Below are positions 1 to 5,018 of a stretch of 6,992 bases of DNA, piece after piece. A model generated the notes under the pieces. It did not search any database, was not told the DNA's origin, and saw only the letters and a program-made list of their open reading frames with translations. Source of the DNA: Croceibacterium_A sp964439725 (lineage in GTDB: Bacteria > Pseudomonadota > Alphaproteobacteria > Sphingomonadales > Sphingomonadaceae); NCBI GenBank assembly GCA_964439725.1, contig CAYTPY010000098.1:1-6992 (forward strand), written 5' to 3'. Within the stretch, counting starts at the first letter, position 1, and the number at the start of each line of letters is the position of its first letter. The translations under genes were made by a program, and so were the position numbers.

Positions 1-353
1 TGTTCTCGCCGGCGGTGGTTCCGGCGCACCGCGGCATGGTGGTGGAAGTGCCGCTGCCGCTGTCGGCGATGGGGGGCGCAGCGGACCCCGACGCGCTGCG
101 CGAGGCGCTGGCCGCGTTCTACGCCGGCAGCCAAGTGGTGCGGATGGGCGAGGACCCGGGCGCGGAACTGCTGCTGCGCGCTTCGGCCGAGCCGAGCGAC
201 GCGCTGGACCTGCACGTGTTCGCGTCGGCCGACGGCAGCCAGGCGCGGCTGGTGGCGGTGCTCGACAACCTCGGCAAAGGGGCGAGCGGGGCGGCGGTGC
301 AATCGCTGAACCTAATGGCCGGCGTCGAGGAAACCGCCGGACTCCGGCTCTGA
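1..353 (+). CDS. argC: N-acetyl-gamma-glutamyl-phosphate reductase, C-terminal part (5' truncated by window edge)
   Basis: This is the end of a reading frame that enters from the left edge (first full codon at base 3) and stops at TGA 351-353. ArgC makes N-acetylglutamate semialdehyde from N-acetylglutamyl phosphate with NADPH, the third step of arginine synthesis, in the cytosol. About 116 residues are visible. The early stretch reading FSPAVVPAHRGMVVEVPL matches the ArgC segment where a conserved Pro/His/Arg-Gly region precedes a beta strand. Near the end, DNLGKGASGAAVQSLNLM is the typical ArgC C-terminal signature. An internal GTG at 15 is not the start, because the frame is open upstream. 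The gene is followed 11 nt later by a hairpin region, so it probably ends its own transcript before glnB. The family call rests on remembered motifs; the N-terminal NADPH-binding domain and catalytic Cys lie outside the window. Confidence 0.85.
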   Translation, partial: FSPAVVPAHRGMVVEVPLPLSAMGGAADPDALREALAAFYAGSQVVRMGEDPGAELLLRASAEPSDALDLHVFASADGSQARLVAVLDNLGKGASGAAVQSLNLMAGVEETAGLRL

Positions 354-364
354 TCGGGCTCCAA

Positions 365-398
365 CTGCCTAATTGTTAGGCAGCGCCTGCCTGTTTTT
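365..398 (+). terminator. Probable Rho-independent terminator of argC with two mutually exclusive hairpins
   Basis: Three short segments can pair in two ways. CTGCCTAA (365-372) pairs perfectly with TTAGGCAG (376-383) around a TTG loop. Alternatively AGGCAG (378-383) pairs with CTGCCT (387-392) around CGC, followed by G and TTTTT (394-398). The second form is a canonical intrinsic terminator: a stem followed at once by a U tract. It starts about 25 nt after the argC stop. The simplest reading is an argC terminator. Because the first hairpin would compete with it, a conditional (attenuator-like) function is possible but unproven. Confidence 0.6.
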
Positions 399-468
399 CT
401 GCCAAGGCCCGCCGAGACGCCCTGCCCCGCGCCGCCCGCGATCCGCCGCGCCGCCGGGCCTTCTGCCA
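397..468. repeat. 8-bp direct repeats flanking a 56-bp GC-rich segment with inverted ends
   Basis: TTCTGCCA occurs at 397-404 and again at 461-468. Just inside these, AAGGCCCG (404-411) and CGGGCCTT (455-462) form a perfect 8-bp inverted repeat. The enclosed DNA is almost pure G+C. Direct repeats outside inverted repeats are the geometry of a miniature insertion, but the segment is very short and codes for nothing I can see. It may equally be a chance pattern in GC-rich DNA or a large hairpin with a 43-nt loop. Confidence 0.3.
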
Positions 469-521
469 TGAAACGGCCTTTTCCGGCGGTTCGCGATTGT
501 CTACGCGTGCGTGCAGCGCCT

Positions 522-537
522 TGGCACGATTCTTGGA
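522..537 (+). promoter_or_regulatory. Sigma-54 (RpoN) promoter candidate for glnB-glnA
   Basis: The sequence TGGCACGATTCTTGGA matches the -24/-12 consensus TGGCACG-N4-TTGCW with one mismatch: the -12 dinucleotide is GG instead of GC. The -24 GG (523-524) and -12 GG (535-536) are exactly 10 nt apart, which is the required spacing. Transcription would start near 547-548 and leave a leader of about 58 nt before the glnB GTG. Sigma-54 with NtrC control of glnB/glnA is well established in other proteobacteria. I did not find a clear NtrC site upstream. Confidence 0.7.
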
Positions 538-565
538 AGAAGGTTGCCGGGGGATGGTGAGAGCC

Positions 566-588
566 GTCCGGCGCACGTGCGTCCGGAC
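566..588 (+). promoter_or_regulatory. Stable hairpin in the glnB leader
   Basis: GTCCGGCGC (566-574) pairs with GCG (579-581) and CCGGAC (583-588), leaving an ACGT loop and one bulged T (582). This is a 9-bp, all-GC-rich stem. It lies between the predicted sigma-54 start point and the glnB Shine-Dalgarno, ending about 8 nt before it. The centre, CGCACGTGCG (572-581), is also a perfect DNA palindrome, so a protein operator is an alternative. Its role is unknown; it could affect mRNA stability or ribosome access. Confidence 0.45.
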
Positions 589-605
589 CAGCCCTAGGGG
601 GTCAC

Positions 606-944
606 GTGAAGAAGATCGAAGCCATCATCAAGCCGTTCAAGCTCGACGAGGTGAAGGAAGCGCTCCACGAAGTGGGCGTTTCGGGCATCACCGTGACCGA
701 GGCCAAAGGCTTCGGCCGGCAGAAGGGCCATACCGAGCTCTATCGCGGCGCCGAATATGTCGTCGACTTCCTGCCGAAGGTGAAGCTGGAAGTGGTGGTG
801 CCCGACGCCCAGGCCGAAGCGGTGGTCGAAGCGATCGCCGCGGCGGCGCAGACCGGGCGCATCGGCGACGGCAAGATCTTCGTGTCGACGATCGATTCCG
901 CGCTTCGCATCCGCACCGGCGAGAAGGACGAAGACGCGATCTAG
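606..944 (+). CDS. glnB: Nitrogen regulatory protein PII
   Basis: A 112-residue PII protein, the usual family length. It is a trimeric cytosolic sensor that binds ATP/ADP and 2-oxoglutarate, is uridylylated by GlnD, and controls glutamine synthetase adenylylation (GlnE) and the NtrB/NtrC system. The sequence opens MKKIEAIIKPFKLDEV, typical of PII. The T-loop signature YRGAEYVVDFLPK spans residues 46-58 and includes the uridylylation site Tyr51. The nucleotide-binding signature TGRIGDGKIFV spans 83-93 (Lys90), and Arg101 and Arg103 sit in the C-terminal loop. The start is GTG at 606, with AGGGGG (596-601) four bases upstream; no ATG fits the PII N-terminus. It lies 172 bp upstream of glnA in the same direction and behind a sigma-54 promoter candidate, so co-transcription is expected. 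The glnA linkage favours GlnB over GlnK, whose usual partner is amtB. Confidence 0.97.
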   Translation: MKKIEAIIKPFKLDEVKEALHEVGVSGITVTEAKGFGRQKGHTELYRGAEYVVDFLPKVKLEVVVPDAQAEAVVEAIAAAAQTGRIGDGKIFVSTIDSALRIRTGEKDEDAI

Positions 945-952
945 ACGGTTTT

Positions 953-1062
953 CCCCCTTCTCCCGCCCGCAGCGCAGCGAAGGGCAAGGAGGGGGTCGGG
1001 GATGGCGGGCTTGTCCGCCGTCCCGCTCACCCACCCCCGGCCCTTCCCGCGAGCGGGAGGGG
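953..1062. repeat. REP-like composite palindromic repeat, copy 1 (glnB-glnA spacer)
   Basis: The right arm is a near-perfect hairpin: CCCTTCCCGC (1041-1050), GA, GCGGGAGGGG (1053-1062), with one T-G wobble. The left side (953-995) pairs CCCCCT with AGGGGG around a divergent loop. The core carries a GGGG-TGG block and its mirror CCCACCCCC, so the whole unit is roughly symmetric. The same architecture recurs twice after glnA. This copy sits inside the glnBA operon and would be transcribed, so it may stabilise or separate the two messages. No protein is encoded. Confidence 0.75.
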
Positions 1063-1116
1063 AGAATCGAACGAAATCCCGCCCTTTGACGGGCGGACCA
1101 GGAAGGAAGACGAGAA

Positions 1117-2526
1117 ATGGCCAGCGCATCGGATATCGTGAAGCGGATCAAGGACGAAGAGATCGAATGGATCGACCTCCGCTTCACCGACCCCAAGGGC
1201 AAGTGGCAGCACCTGACGATGGCTTCGGGCGTGATCGACGAGGACATGCTCGAGGAAGGCCTGATGTTCGACGGATCGTCGATCGCCGGCTGGAAGACGA
1301 TCAACGAATCCGACATGATCCTGAAGCCGGACCTCACCGAAGTGTGGATGGACCCGTTCAGCGCCACCCCGATGATGATCGTGGTCTGCGACATCGTCGA
1401 ACCTTCGACCGGTGAACTCTATTCGCGCGATCCGCGCTCGACCGCCAAGCGGGCCGAGGCGTTCCTCGCCACCACCGGGATCGGCGACACCGTCTATGTC
1501 GGGCCGGAAGCCGAGTTCTTCATGTTCGACGATGTCCGCTTCGAGGACGGCTATGCCGGTTCGGGCTATCGCATCGACGACATCGAGCTGCCGACCAACA
1601 CCGGCACCGAGCTGGAAGGCGGCAACCTCGCTCACCGTCCGCGCGCCAAGGGCGGATATTTCCCGGTCGCGCCGGTCGACAGCGCCGTCGACATCCGCGG
1701 CGAGATGGTCACCACCATGCTGGAAATGGGCCTGCCCTGCGACAAGCACCACCACGAAGTGGCGGCCGCGCAGCACGAGCTGGGACTGACGTTCGGCACC
1801 CTGGTCCAGACCGCCGATCGCATGCAGATCTACAAGTACGTGGTGCACATGGTGGCGCAGGCTTACGGCAAGACCGCGACCTTCATGCCCAAGCCGATCG
1901 CCAAGGATAACGGCAGCGGCATGCACACCCACATCTCGATCTGGGACGGCGGCAAGCCGACTTTCGCCGGCAACGGCTATGCCGGGTTGTCGGACAACTG
2001 CCTGTTCTTCATCGGCGGCGTGATCAAGCACGCCAAGGCGCTGAACGCCTTCACCAACCCCAGCACCAACAGCTACAAGCGGCTGGTGCCGGGCTACGAA
2101 GCGCCGGTGCTGCTGGCCTATTCGGCCCGCAACCGCTCGGCCTCGTGCCGGATCCCTTATGGTTCGGGCGAGAAGGCCAAGCGCGTCGAGTTCCGCTTCC
2201 CCGACGCGATGGCCAATCCGTACTTGTGCTATGCCGCGCTGCTGATGGCCGGCCTCGACGGGATCCTGAACAAGATCCACCCGGGCGAGCCGATGGACAA
2301 GAACCTCTATGACCTGCCGCCGGCCGAGCTGGCGGAAGTGCCGACGGTGTGCGGCAGCTTGCGCGAGGCGCTGGAGGCGTTGCAGGCGGACTACGAGTTC
2401 CTGCTGAAGGGCGACGTGTTCTCCAAGGACCAGATCGACGCCTATTGCGAGGTCAAGTGGGAAGAGGTGATGCGCTGGGAAACCACGCCGAGCCCGGTCG
2501 AATTCGACATGTACTACAGCTCCTGA
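1117..2526 (+). CDS. glnA: Glutamine synthetase, type I
   Basis: A 469-residue GSI enzyme, the same length as the enterobacterial protein. It makes glutamine from glutamate, ammonia and ATP as a cytosolic dodecamer. Visible family motifs are FDGSSIAGW near residue 52 (the Asp-loop), EAEFFMFD (metal-binding glutamates), NGSGMHTHIS at 265-274 (active-site His270), YEAPVLLAYSARNRSAS (ATP/glutamate region) and EFRFPD. NLYDLPP contains Tyr398, the adenylylation target of GlnE (Tyr397 in mature E. coli numbering), so activity is probably switched covalently under PII control. The ATG at 1117 follows a purine-rich Shine-Dalgarno, GGAAGGAAG (1101-1109), and gives the expected N-terminus. It is second in the glnB-glnA operon. 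The stop at 2524-2526 is followed by a repeat and then an intrinsic terminator. A long frame on the other strand over this gene is a codon-bias shadow. Confidence 0.98.
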   Translation: MASASDIVKRIKDEEIEWIDLRFTDPKGKWQHLTMASGVIDEDMLEEGLMFDGSSIAGWKTINESDMILKPDLTEVWMDPFSATPMMIVVCDIVEPSTGELYSRDPRSTAKRAEAFLATTGIGDTVYVGPEAEFFMFDDVRFEDGYAGSGYRIDDIELPTNTGTELEGGNLAHRPRAKGGYFPVAPVDSAVDIRGEMVTTMLEMGLPCDKHHHEVAAAQHELGLTFGTLVQTADRMQIYKYVVHMVAQAYGKTATFMPKPIAKDNGSGMHTHISIWDGGKPTFAGNGYAGLSDNCLFFIGGVIKHAKALNAFTNPSTNSYKRLVPGYEAPVLLAYSARNRSASCRIPYGSGEKAKRVEFRFPDAMANPYLCYAALLMAGLDGILNKIHPGEPMDKNLYDLPPAELAEVPTVCGSLREALEALQADYEFLLKGDVFSKDQIDAYCEVKWEEVMRWETTPSPVEFDMYYSS

Positions 2527-2541
2527 TCCGACGGGGGCCAT

Positions 2542-2636
2542 CTCCCTCCGCTTGCGGGAGGGGGTGGGCCTGTCGTGGGCGAGGTTTGTTTCGCGGACAT
2601 GCCCCCCCCTAGCCCCTCCCGCGGGCGGGAGGGGGA
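2542..2636. repeat. REP-like composite palindromic repeat, copy 2
   Basis: The left arm is an imperfect hairpin around CCGC-TT-GCGG (2542-2564). The right arm is a perfect one: CCCCTCCCGC (2613-2622), GG, GCGGGAGGGG (2625-2634). The core holds GGGGTGGG near the left arm, a CCCCCCCC run near the right arm, and the 10-mer TTTCGCGGAC (2589-2598) shared exactly with copy 3. It begins 15 bp after the glnA stop and lies before the glnA terminator, so it forms part of the 3' untranslated region. Confidence 0.8.
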
Positions 2637-2660
2637 CAGGGTTCGGAATGGGGGGGAATG

Positions 2661-2689
2661 GGCGTCCGGAGCGATCCGGGCGCCTTTTT
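2661..2689 (+). terminator. Rho-independent terminator of glnA (glnBA operon)
   Basis: GGCGTCCGGA (2661-2670) pairs with TCCGGGCGCC (2675-2684) over ten positions, one of them a T-G wobble. The loop is GCGA, a stable GNRA tetraloop, and TTTTT follows directly (2685-2689). It has all the hallmarks of an intrinsic terminator on the plus strand. It lies 134 nt beyond the glnA stop, behind repeat copy 2. Confidence 0.88.
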
Positions 2690-2697
2690 CGTGGAGC

Positions 2698-2797
2698 GCC
2701 CTACCGCTTGCGGGAGGGGCCGGGGGTGGGTCTGCCGAGGCAGAGCTTCTTTCGCGGACGCGCCCACCCCTAGCCCCTCCCGCAGGCGGGAGGGGGA
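2698..2797. repeat. REP-like composite palindromic repeat, copy 3
   Basis: The left arm is a hairpin around CCGC-TT-GCGG (about 2699-2719). The right arm is a perfect 10-bp hairpin: CCCCTCCCGC (2774-2783), AG, GCGGGAGGGG (2786-2795). The core has GGGGGTGGG mirrored by CCCACCCC, and TTTCGCGGAC (2750-2759) is identical to copy 2. It is in the same orientation as copy 2, about 156 bp downstream of it. Confidence 0.8.
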
Positions 2798-2807
2798 CTA
2801 GGGCTTG

Positions 2808-2827
2808 TCTCCCCTGCTTGGGGGAGA
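2808..2827. repeat. Half-size palindrome related to the REP-like repeats
   Basis: TCTCCCC (2808-2814) pairs with GGGGAGA (2821-2827) around TGCTTG. It resembles a single arm of the larger repeats, with CTCCC/GGGAG and a GCTTG loop, but has no second arm. It may be a degenerate half-unit adjoining copy 3. The remaining DNA up to 2907 is GC-rich and I see no gene or clear promoter in it. Confidence 0.45.
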
Positions 2828-2907
2828 GGTTGCGCCAAAGTGGGACGGGGGGCGCGAGATCGGGCGGGGAAATTGAACTCCGCCGGCCGGCAACTTATTG
2901 ATTGGCC

Positions 2908-3132
2908 ATGCTGCTTGCCCTGGGACTGCTGGCCTCGTGCGGGGCCCTCGTGGCGCTGGCGGTGCTGGCGTGGCGGTGGCTGGCGAAGTCGTGGCAGGTA
3001 GTCGAGGACGAGCGGCTGCCCGGACGCGCGGGCAACCCGGACGGAATCATCCAGAGCTGGTTCGGCCTCAAGCCGCGGCGGCTGACCTACCGGCGCGACG
3101 CGCGCGGACGGTTTCGGCGGCATCGGCGGTGA
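2908..3132 (+). CDS. Small single-span membrane protein, function unknown
   Basis: A 74-residue protein if the ATG at 2908 is used; a TTG two codons upstream (2902) is also possible. I see no convincing Shine-Dalgarno, so the start is uncertain. Residues 1 to about 25 are strongly hydrophobic (MLLALGLLASCGALVALAVL...), giving one membrane segment or an uncleaved signal anchor. A Cys within the LLASC stretch superficially recalls a lipobox, but it is followed by more hydrophobic residues and is probably membrane-embedded. The tail is very basic, ending RRDARGRFRRHRR, and contains a GIIQSWFGLKPRRLTY stretch; positive charge after the span suggests a cytoplasmic C-terminus. Overlapping frames on both strands are low-complexity Arg/Ala/Gly-rich and look like shadows. 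I do not recognise the family. Confidence 0.55.
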   Translation: MLLALGLLASCGALVALAVLAWRWLAKSWQVVEDERLPGRAGNPDGIIQSWFGLKPRRLTYRRDARGRFRRHRR

Positions 3133-3158
3133 AGCGATAGAAAGACGAGGGTCGCCGG

Positions 3159-3242
3159 ATGGATGACAAGTTCATCAACCGCGGCCGCCAAGCGCTGAAC
3201 AGCCGCAAGCTGAGAAGCTTCGACGACCCGCCGCTACGTTGA
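3159..3242 (+). CDS. Possible 27-residue ORF or remnant
   Basis: ATG at 3159 opens a 27-codon frame starting MDDKFINRGRQAL and ending SFDDPPLR, with the stop at 3240-3242. A purine-rich GAGGG lies about 8 nt upstream, a plausible ribosome site, and the frame starts 26 nt after the preceding small membrane protein. The residue mix is ordinary and charged, not the Arg/Ala/Gly bias of shadow frames. It stops 14 nt before the convergent tenA stop, so it could be a tiny real protein, the stub of a longer gene, or chance. Confidence 0.3.
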   Translation: MDDKFINRGRQALNSRKLRSFDDPPLR

Positions 3243-3256
3243 CGCGTCGATGGCTT

Positions 3257-3922
3257 TCACAAGCCAGCAGCATCCAACCCCATCTGCCAGAAGTCTGCTT
3301 CCAGGCGCGACGCCTTTCCGAACAGCGCAGCCAGTTCCTCAAAGCGCCGCTCCGTCATCGACCGCTCGGCGAGATCGTCGAGCAGCTTTCGGGACCCGAG
3401 GGCCAATTGCTGGAAAGCATCGCCGGCATATTCGCCGATCCATTCGCGATAAGGATGATCCCCCAGCGCCTCGATGCCTTCGGGCGCGAGCGCTCGGCCG
3501 ATCTCTGCATAACCGATCACGCAGGGCGCCAAGGCCACGTGCAGGTCGAGCAGGTCGCCGGCCGCGCCGCAATCGAGGACGAAGCGCGTGTAGGCCACGG
3601 TAGCCTGATGCTCCGGGACCGCGTGCAGCGCCTCTGGCGATAGACCCCAGCGGCCGCAGAGCCTCACATGCAGCTCGGTTTCGTTCAGTATGCCCGCGAG
3701 ACCGGCCTGCGCGGCGCGAATGTCGGGAAGAGTGCGGCTCTTGTACGCCGCGAGCGCCCACGCCCGTGAGAACTGGATCAAGAACAGGTAATCCTGCACC
3801 AGGTAAGCGCGAAAGGCTTGGTCCGGCAGTGTCCCAGCACCCAATTGGCGCACGAATTCATGCTCGGCATAGGACTGCCAATCGTCTGCAGCGGCCTGTT
3901 TCAGGCGATCGAAAACATCCAT
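3257..3922 (-). CDS. tenA: TenA-family aminopyrimidine aminohydrolase / thiaminase II
   Basis: A 221-residue, all-helical TenA protein of usual family length. TenA enzymes hydrolyse aminomethyl-pyrimidine breakdown products of thiamine to HMP, allowing salvage, in the cytosol. Visible active-site features are Asp44 in YLVQDYLFL, Tyr111, the catalytic Cys134 with Tyr138 in APCVIGYAEIG, the W161-x3-Y165 region, and the C-terminal Glu208 in RLEADFW. The ATG at 3922 was chosen because GGAG lies about 8 nt upstream and the protein then begins MDVFDRLK, as family members do. An in-frame extension to 3976 adds 18 residues with no ribosome site. The methyltransferase gene lies 139 bp upstream on the same strand, so co-transcription is possible. 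No other thiamine genes are present, and I find no convincing TPP riboswitch. The related PqqC-like family lacks this Cys arrangement. Confidence 0.92.
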   Translation of the reverse strand: MDVFDRLKQAAADDWQSYAEHEFVRQLGAGTLPDQAFRAYLVQDYLFLIQFSRAWALAAYKSRTLPDIRAAQAGLAGILNETELHVRLCGRWGLSPEALHAVPEHQATVAYTRFVLDCGAAGDLLDLHVALAPCVIGYAEIGRALAPEGIEALGDHPYREWIGEYAGDAFQQLALGSRKLLDDLAERSMTERRFEELAALFGKASRLEADFWQMGLDAAGL

Positions 3923-4042
3923 TGTCGTACTCCATTCTGGTAAGCGGCCTTGAAAGAGCGTCTTCTGGAGCATCACGGCCGGGAAGGAGAGACCGCGGGC
4001 TCGATTCCTGGCGCGGAGGCGAGGACCGGTTCAGGTACCTTT

Positions 4043-4071
4043 GGAAGCGTCCTAGCGACGCTCACGCTTCC
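4043..4071 (-). other. Nested inverted repeats overlapping the methyltransferase stop codon
   Basis: GGAAGCGT (4043-4050) and ACGCTTCC (4064-4071) form a perfect 8-bp inverted repeat. Inside it, AGCGTC (4046-4051) and GACGCT (4057-4062) form a second, competing 6-bp stem. The structure straddles the methyltransferase TGA (4062-4064). Neither side has a U tract, so it is not a standard intrinsic terminator. It could protect the mRNA 3' end or separate the methyltransferase and tenA messages. Confidence 0.4.
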
Positions 4072-5018
4072 ATGGCGGTACGGATATCGCCTTCCAAGCC
4101 GACCTGGACATAACGCGAGCCGAGGTTTCCGAACCGCCCACTGGTCACCGTGACAATATCTTCGAGCGGCATGGCCTTGGCATCGCTTTCGGGCCGCGAC
4201 ACGAAAAGTTCGGCCTGGAACAGGCCATCGGCTTCGAAGCCAGATGTATCGATACCGCGAGCCTTGAGCGCATTTAGGCTTCGCTCGAACTCTTCCTCAT
4301 TCCGGAAGCGGCGCTGGACGAACGTGGATCCAGCCAGCTTTTCGGTCACCAAGCCGCGCTCGGCGAAGGCAGCAATGAACTGGTCGTACGGGAACATGCG
4401 CAGGACAAACGAGATGATCCACGGCTGCGCAGGCAGCGCATCGAGGAGCCTGCTATAGGTCCGGTGGGTGACATAGCCGACTGCGCCGGTCGAGAGCAGC
4501 ACGTTGGCGGGGGCGATGATCGCACAGTCCGAGGTCGACAGCGTGCTGTTTTCGAGGTCCGCCGCAACTCCATCGATGTGAAGGCCCGCCTCGTTGGCAT
4601 AGCGTATCGCCGGTGCAGCAATGTCGAGTCCGATGAATCGTGCGGAGCCGATTTCCGGCCAGCTGGAATAAAACAGACGGTCGAGCCGGATTAGCTCCTC
4701 CGCCTCCAGCTCCATCATCTCCCGCCGCGCATATCGTTGATGCAGGCAACCGAAGCTCACGGGAAAACGATGAATGGCGGCGTTGATGCCATAGGAGCAG
4801 CCGATATCGAGAACGGTATTCTGCTGCCCGTGAAAGCGGGCCCGGGCATCGAGCAACTGGCGGATCACCGGCTCGGCCACGTCGGGGATCATATAATCGA
4901 GCGCGCCCAGTACAGAATAATAGGAACGCGGGTCGCAGCTCTTGTAGATGTCGTCAAATATCGCTTTGCTGCGATTAATATCATTAATTGCTTCGGGCAA
5001 AGGTGCCTCCAGATTCAT
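4062..5018 (-). CDS. Class I SAM-dependent methyltransferase, substrate unknown
   Basis: A 318-residue protein with a Rossmann-type methyltransferase core. Motif I reads VLDIGCSYG at residues 69-77 (the glycine-rich SAM loop). The next acidic position is Asp132 in FIGLDIAAPAIRYANEAG, where the ribose hydroxyls would bind, and a motif III-like GVAADLEN lies near 150-157. About 68 residues precede the core (including SYYSVLGALDYMIPD), and a long insertion separates motif I from Asp132. The C-terminal third may form the substrate domain. The ATG at 5018 gives a sensible N-terminus, but I see no Shine-Dalgarno; instead an inverted repeat abuts the start codon. The gene is divergent from an XRE-type regulator and lies upstream of tenA on the same strand. 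I recognise the fold but not the subfamily, so small molecule, lipid or natural-product methylation are all open. Confidence 0.8.
   Translation of the reverse strand: MNLEAPLPEAINDINRSKAIFDDIYKSCDPRSYYSVLGALDYMIPDVAEPVIRQLLDARARFHGQQNTVLDIGCSYGINAAIHRFPVSFGCLHQRYARREMMELEAEELIRLDRLFYSSWPEIGSARFIGLDIAAPAIRYANEAGLHIDGVAADLENSTLSTSDCAIIAPANVLLSTGAVGYVTHRTYSRLLDALPAQPWIISFVLRMFPYDQFIAAFAERGLVTEKLAGSTFVQRRFRNEEEFERSLNALKARGIDTSGFEADGLFQAELFVSRPESDAKAMPLEDIVTVTSGRFGNLGSRYVQVGLEGDIRTAMEA

Noticed and set aside
1027..2541. A 504-codon open frame on the minus strand across glnA.
   Set aside because: It mirrors the strong codon bias of glnA, and its translation is His/Val/Asp-rich with no recognisable domain. 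glnA is unambiguous on the other strand.
2898..3140. Alternative overlapping frames at the small membrane protein, on both strands.
   Set aside because: Their translations are Arg/Ala/Gly/Pro-rich low complexity typical of shadow frames in GC-rich DNA, and they lack the coherent membrane span of the 2908 frame.
3923..3976. An 18-residue N-terminal extension of TenA.
   Set aside because: There is no ribosome site at 3976, whereas the ATG at 3922 has a good GGAG and gives the family-typical start.
3994..4012. GGCTCGATTCC on the plus strand resembles a tRNA T-loop.
   Set aside because: The stem has mismatches, there is no acceptor or anticodon arm around it, and no CCA follows. It looks like chance.
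4000..4040. On the minus strand upstream of tenA, ACCTGA followed by CCGG and later GCG..AGGAA recalls the 3' half of a TPP riboswitch.
   Set aside because: The conserved CTGAGA and GGATAAT-type elements are missing and no P1/P2/P3 pairing can be drawn. A covariance-model search (Infernal with the TPP model) would decide; a significant hit would revive it.
4974..4988. Tandem ATTAAT sequences suggesting an AT-rich operator.
   Set aside because: They lie inside the methyltransferase reading frame and simply encode the Ile-Asn-Asp-Ile-Asn stretch.
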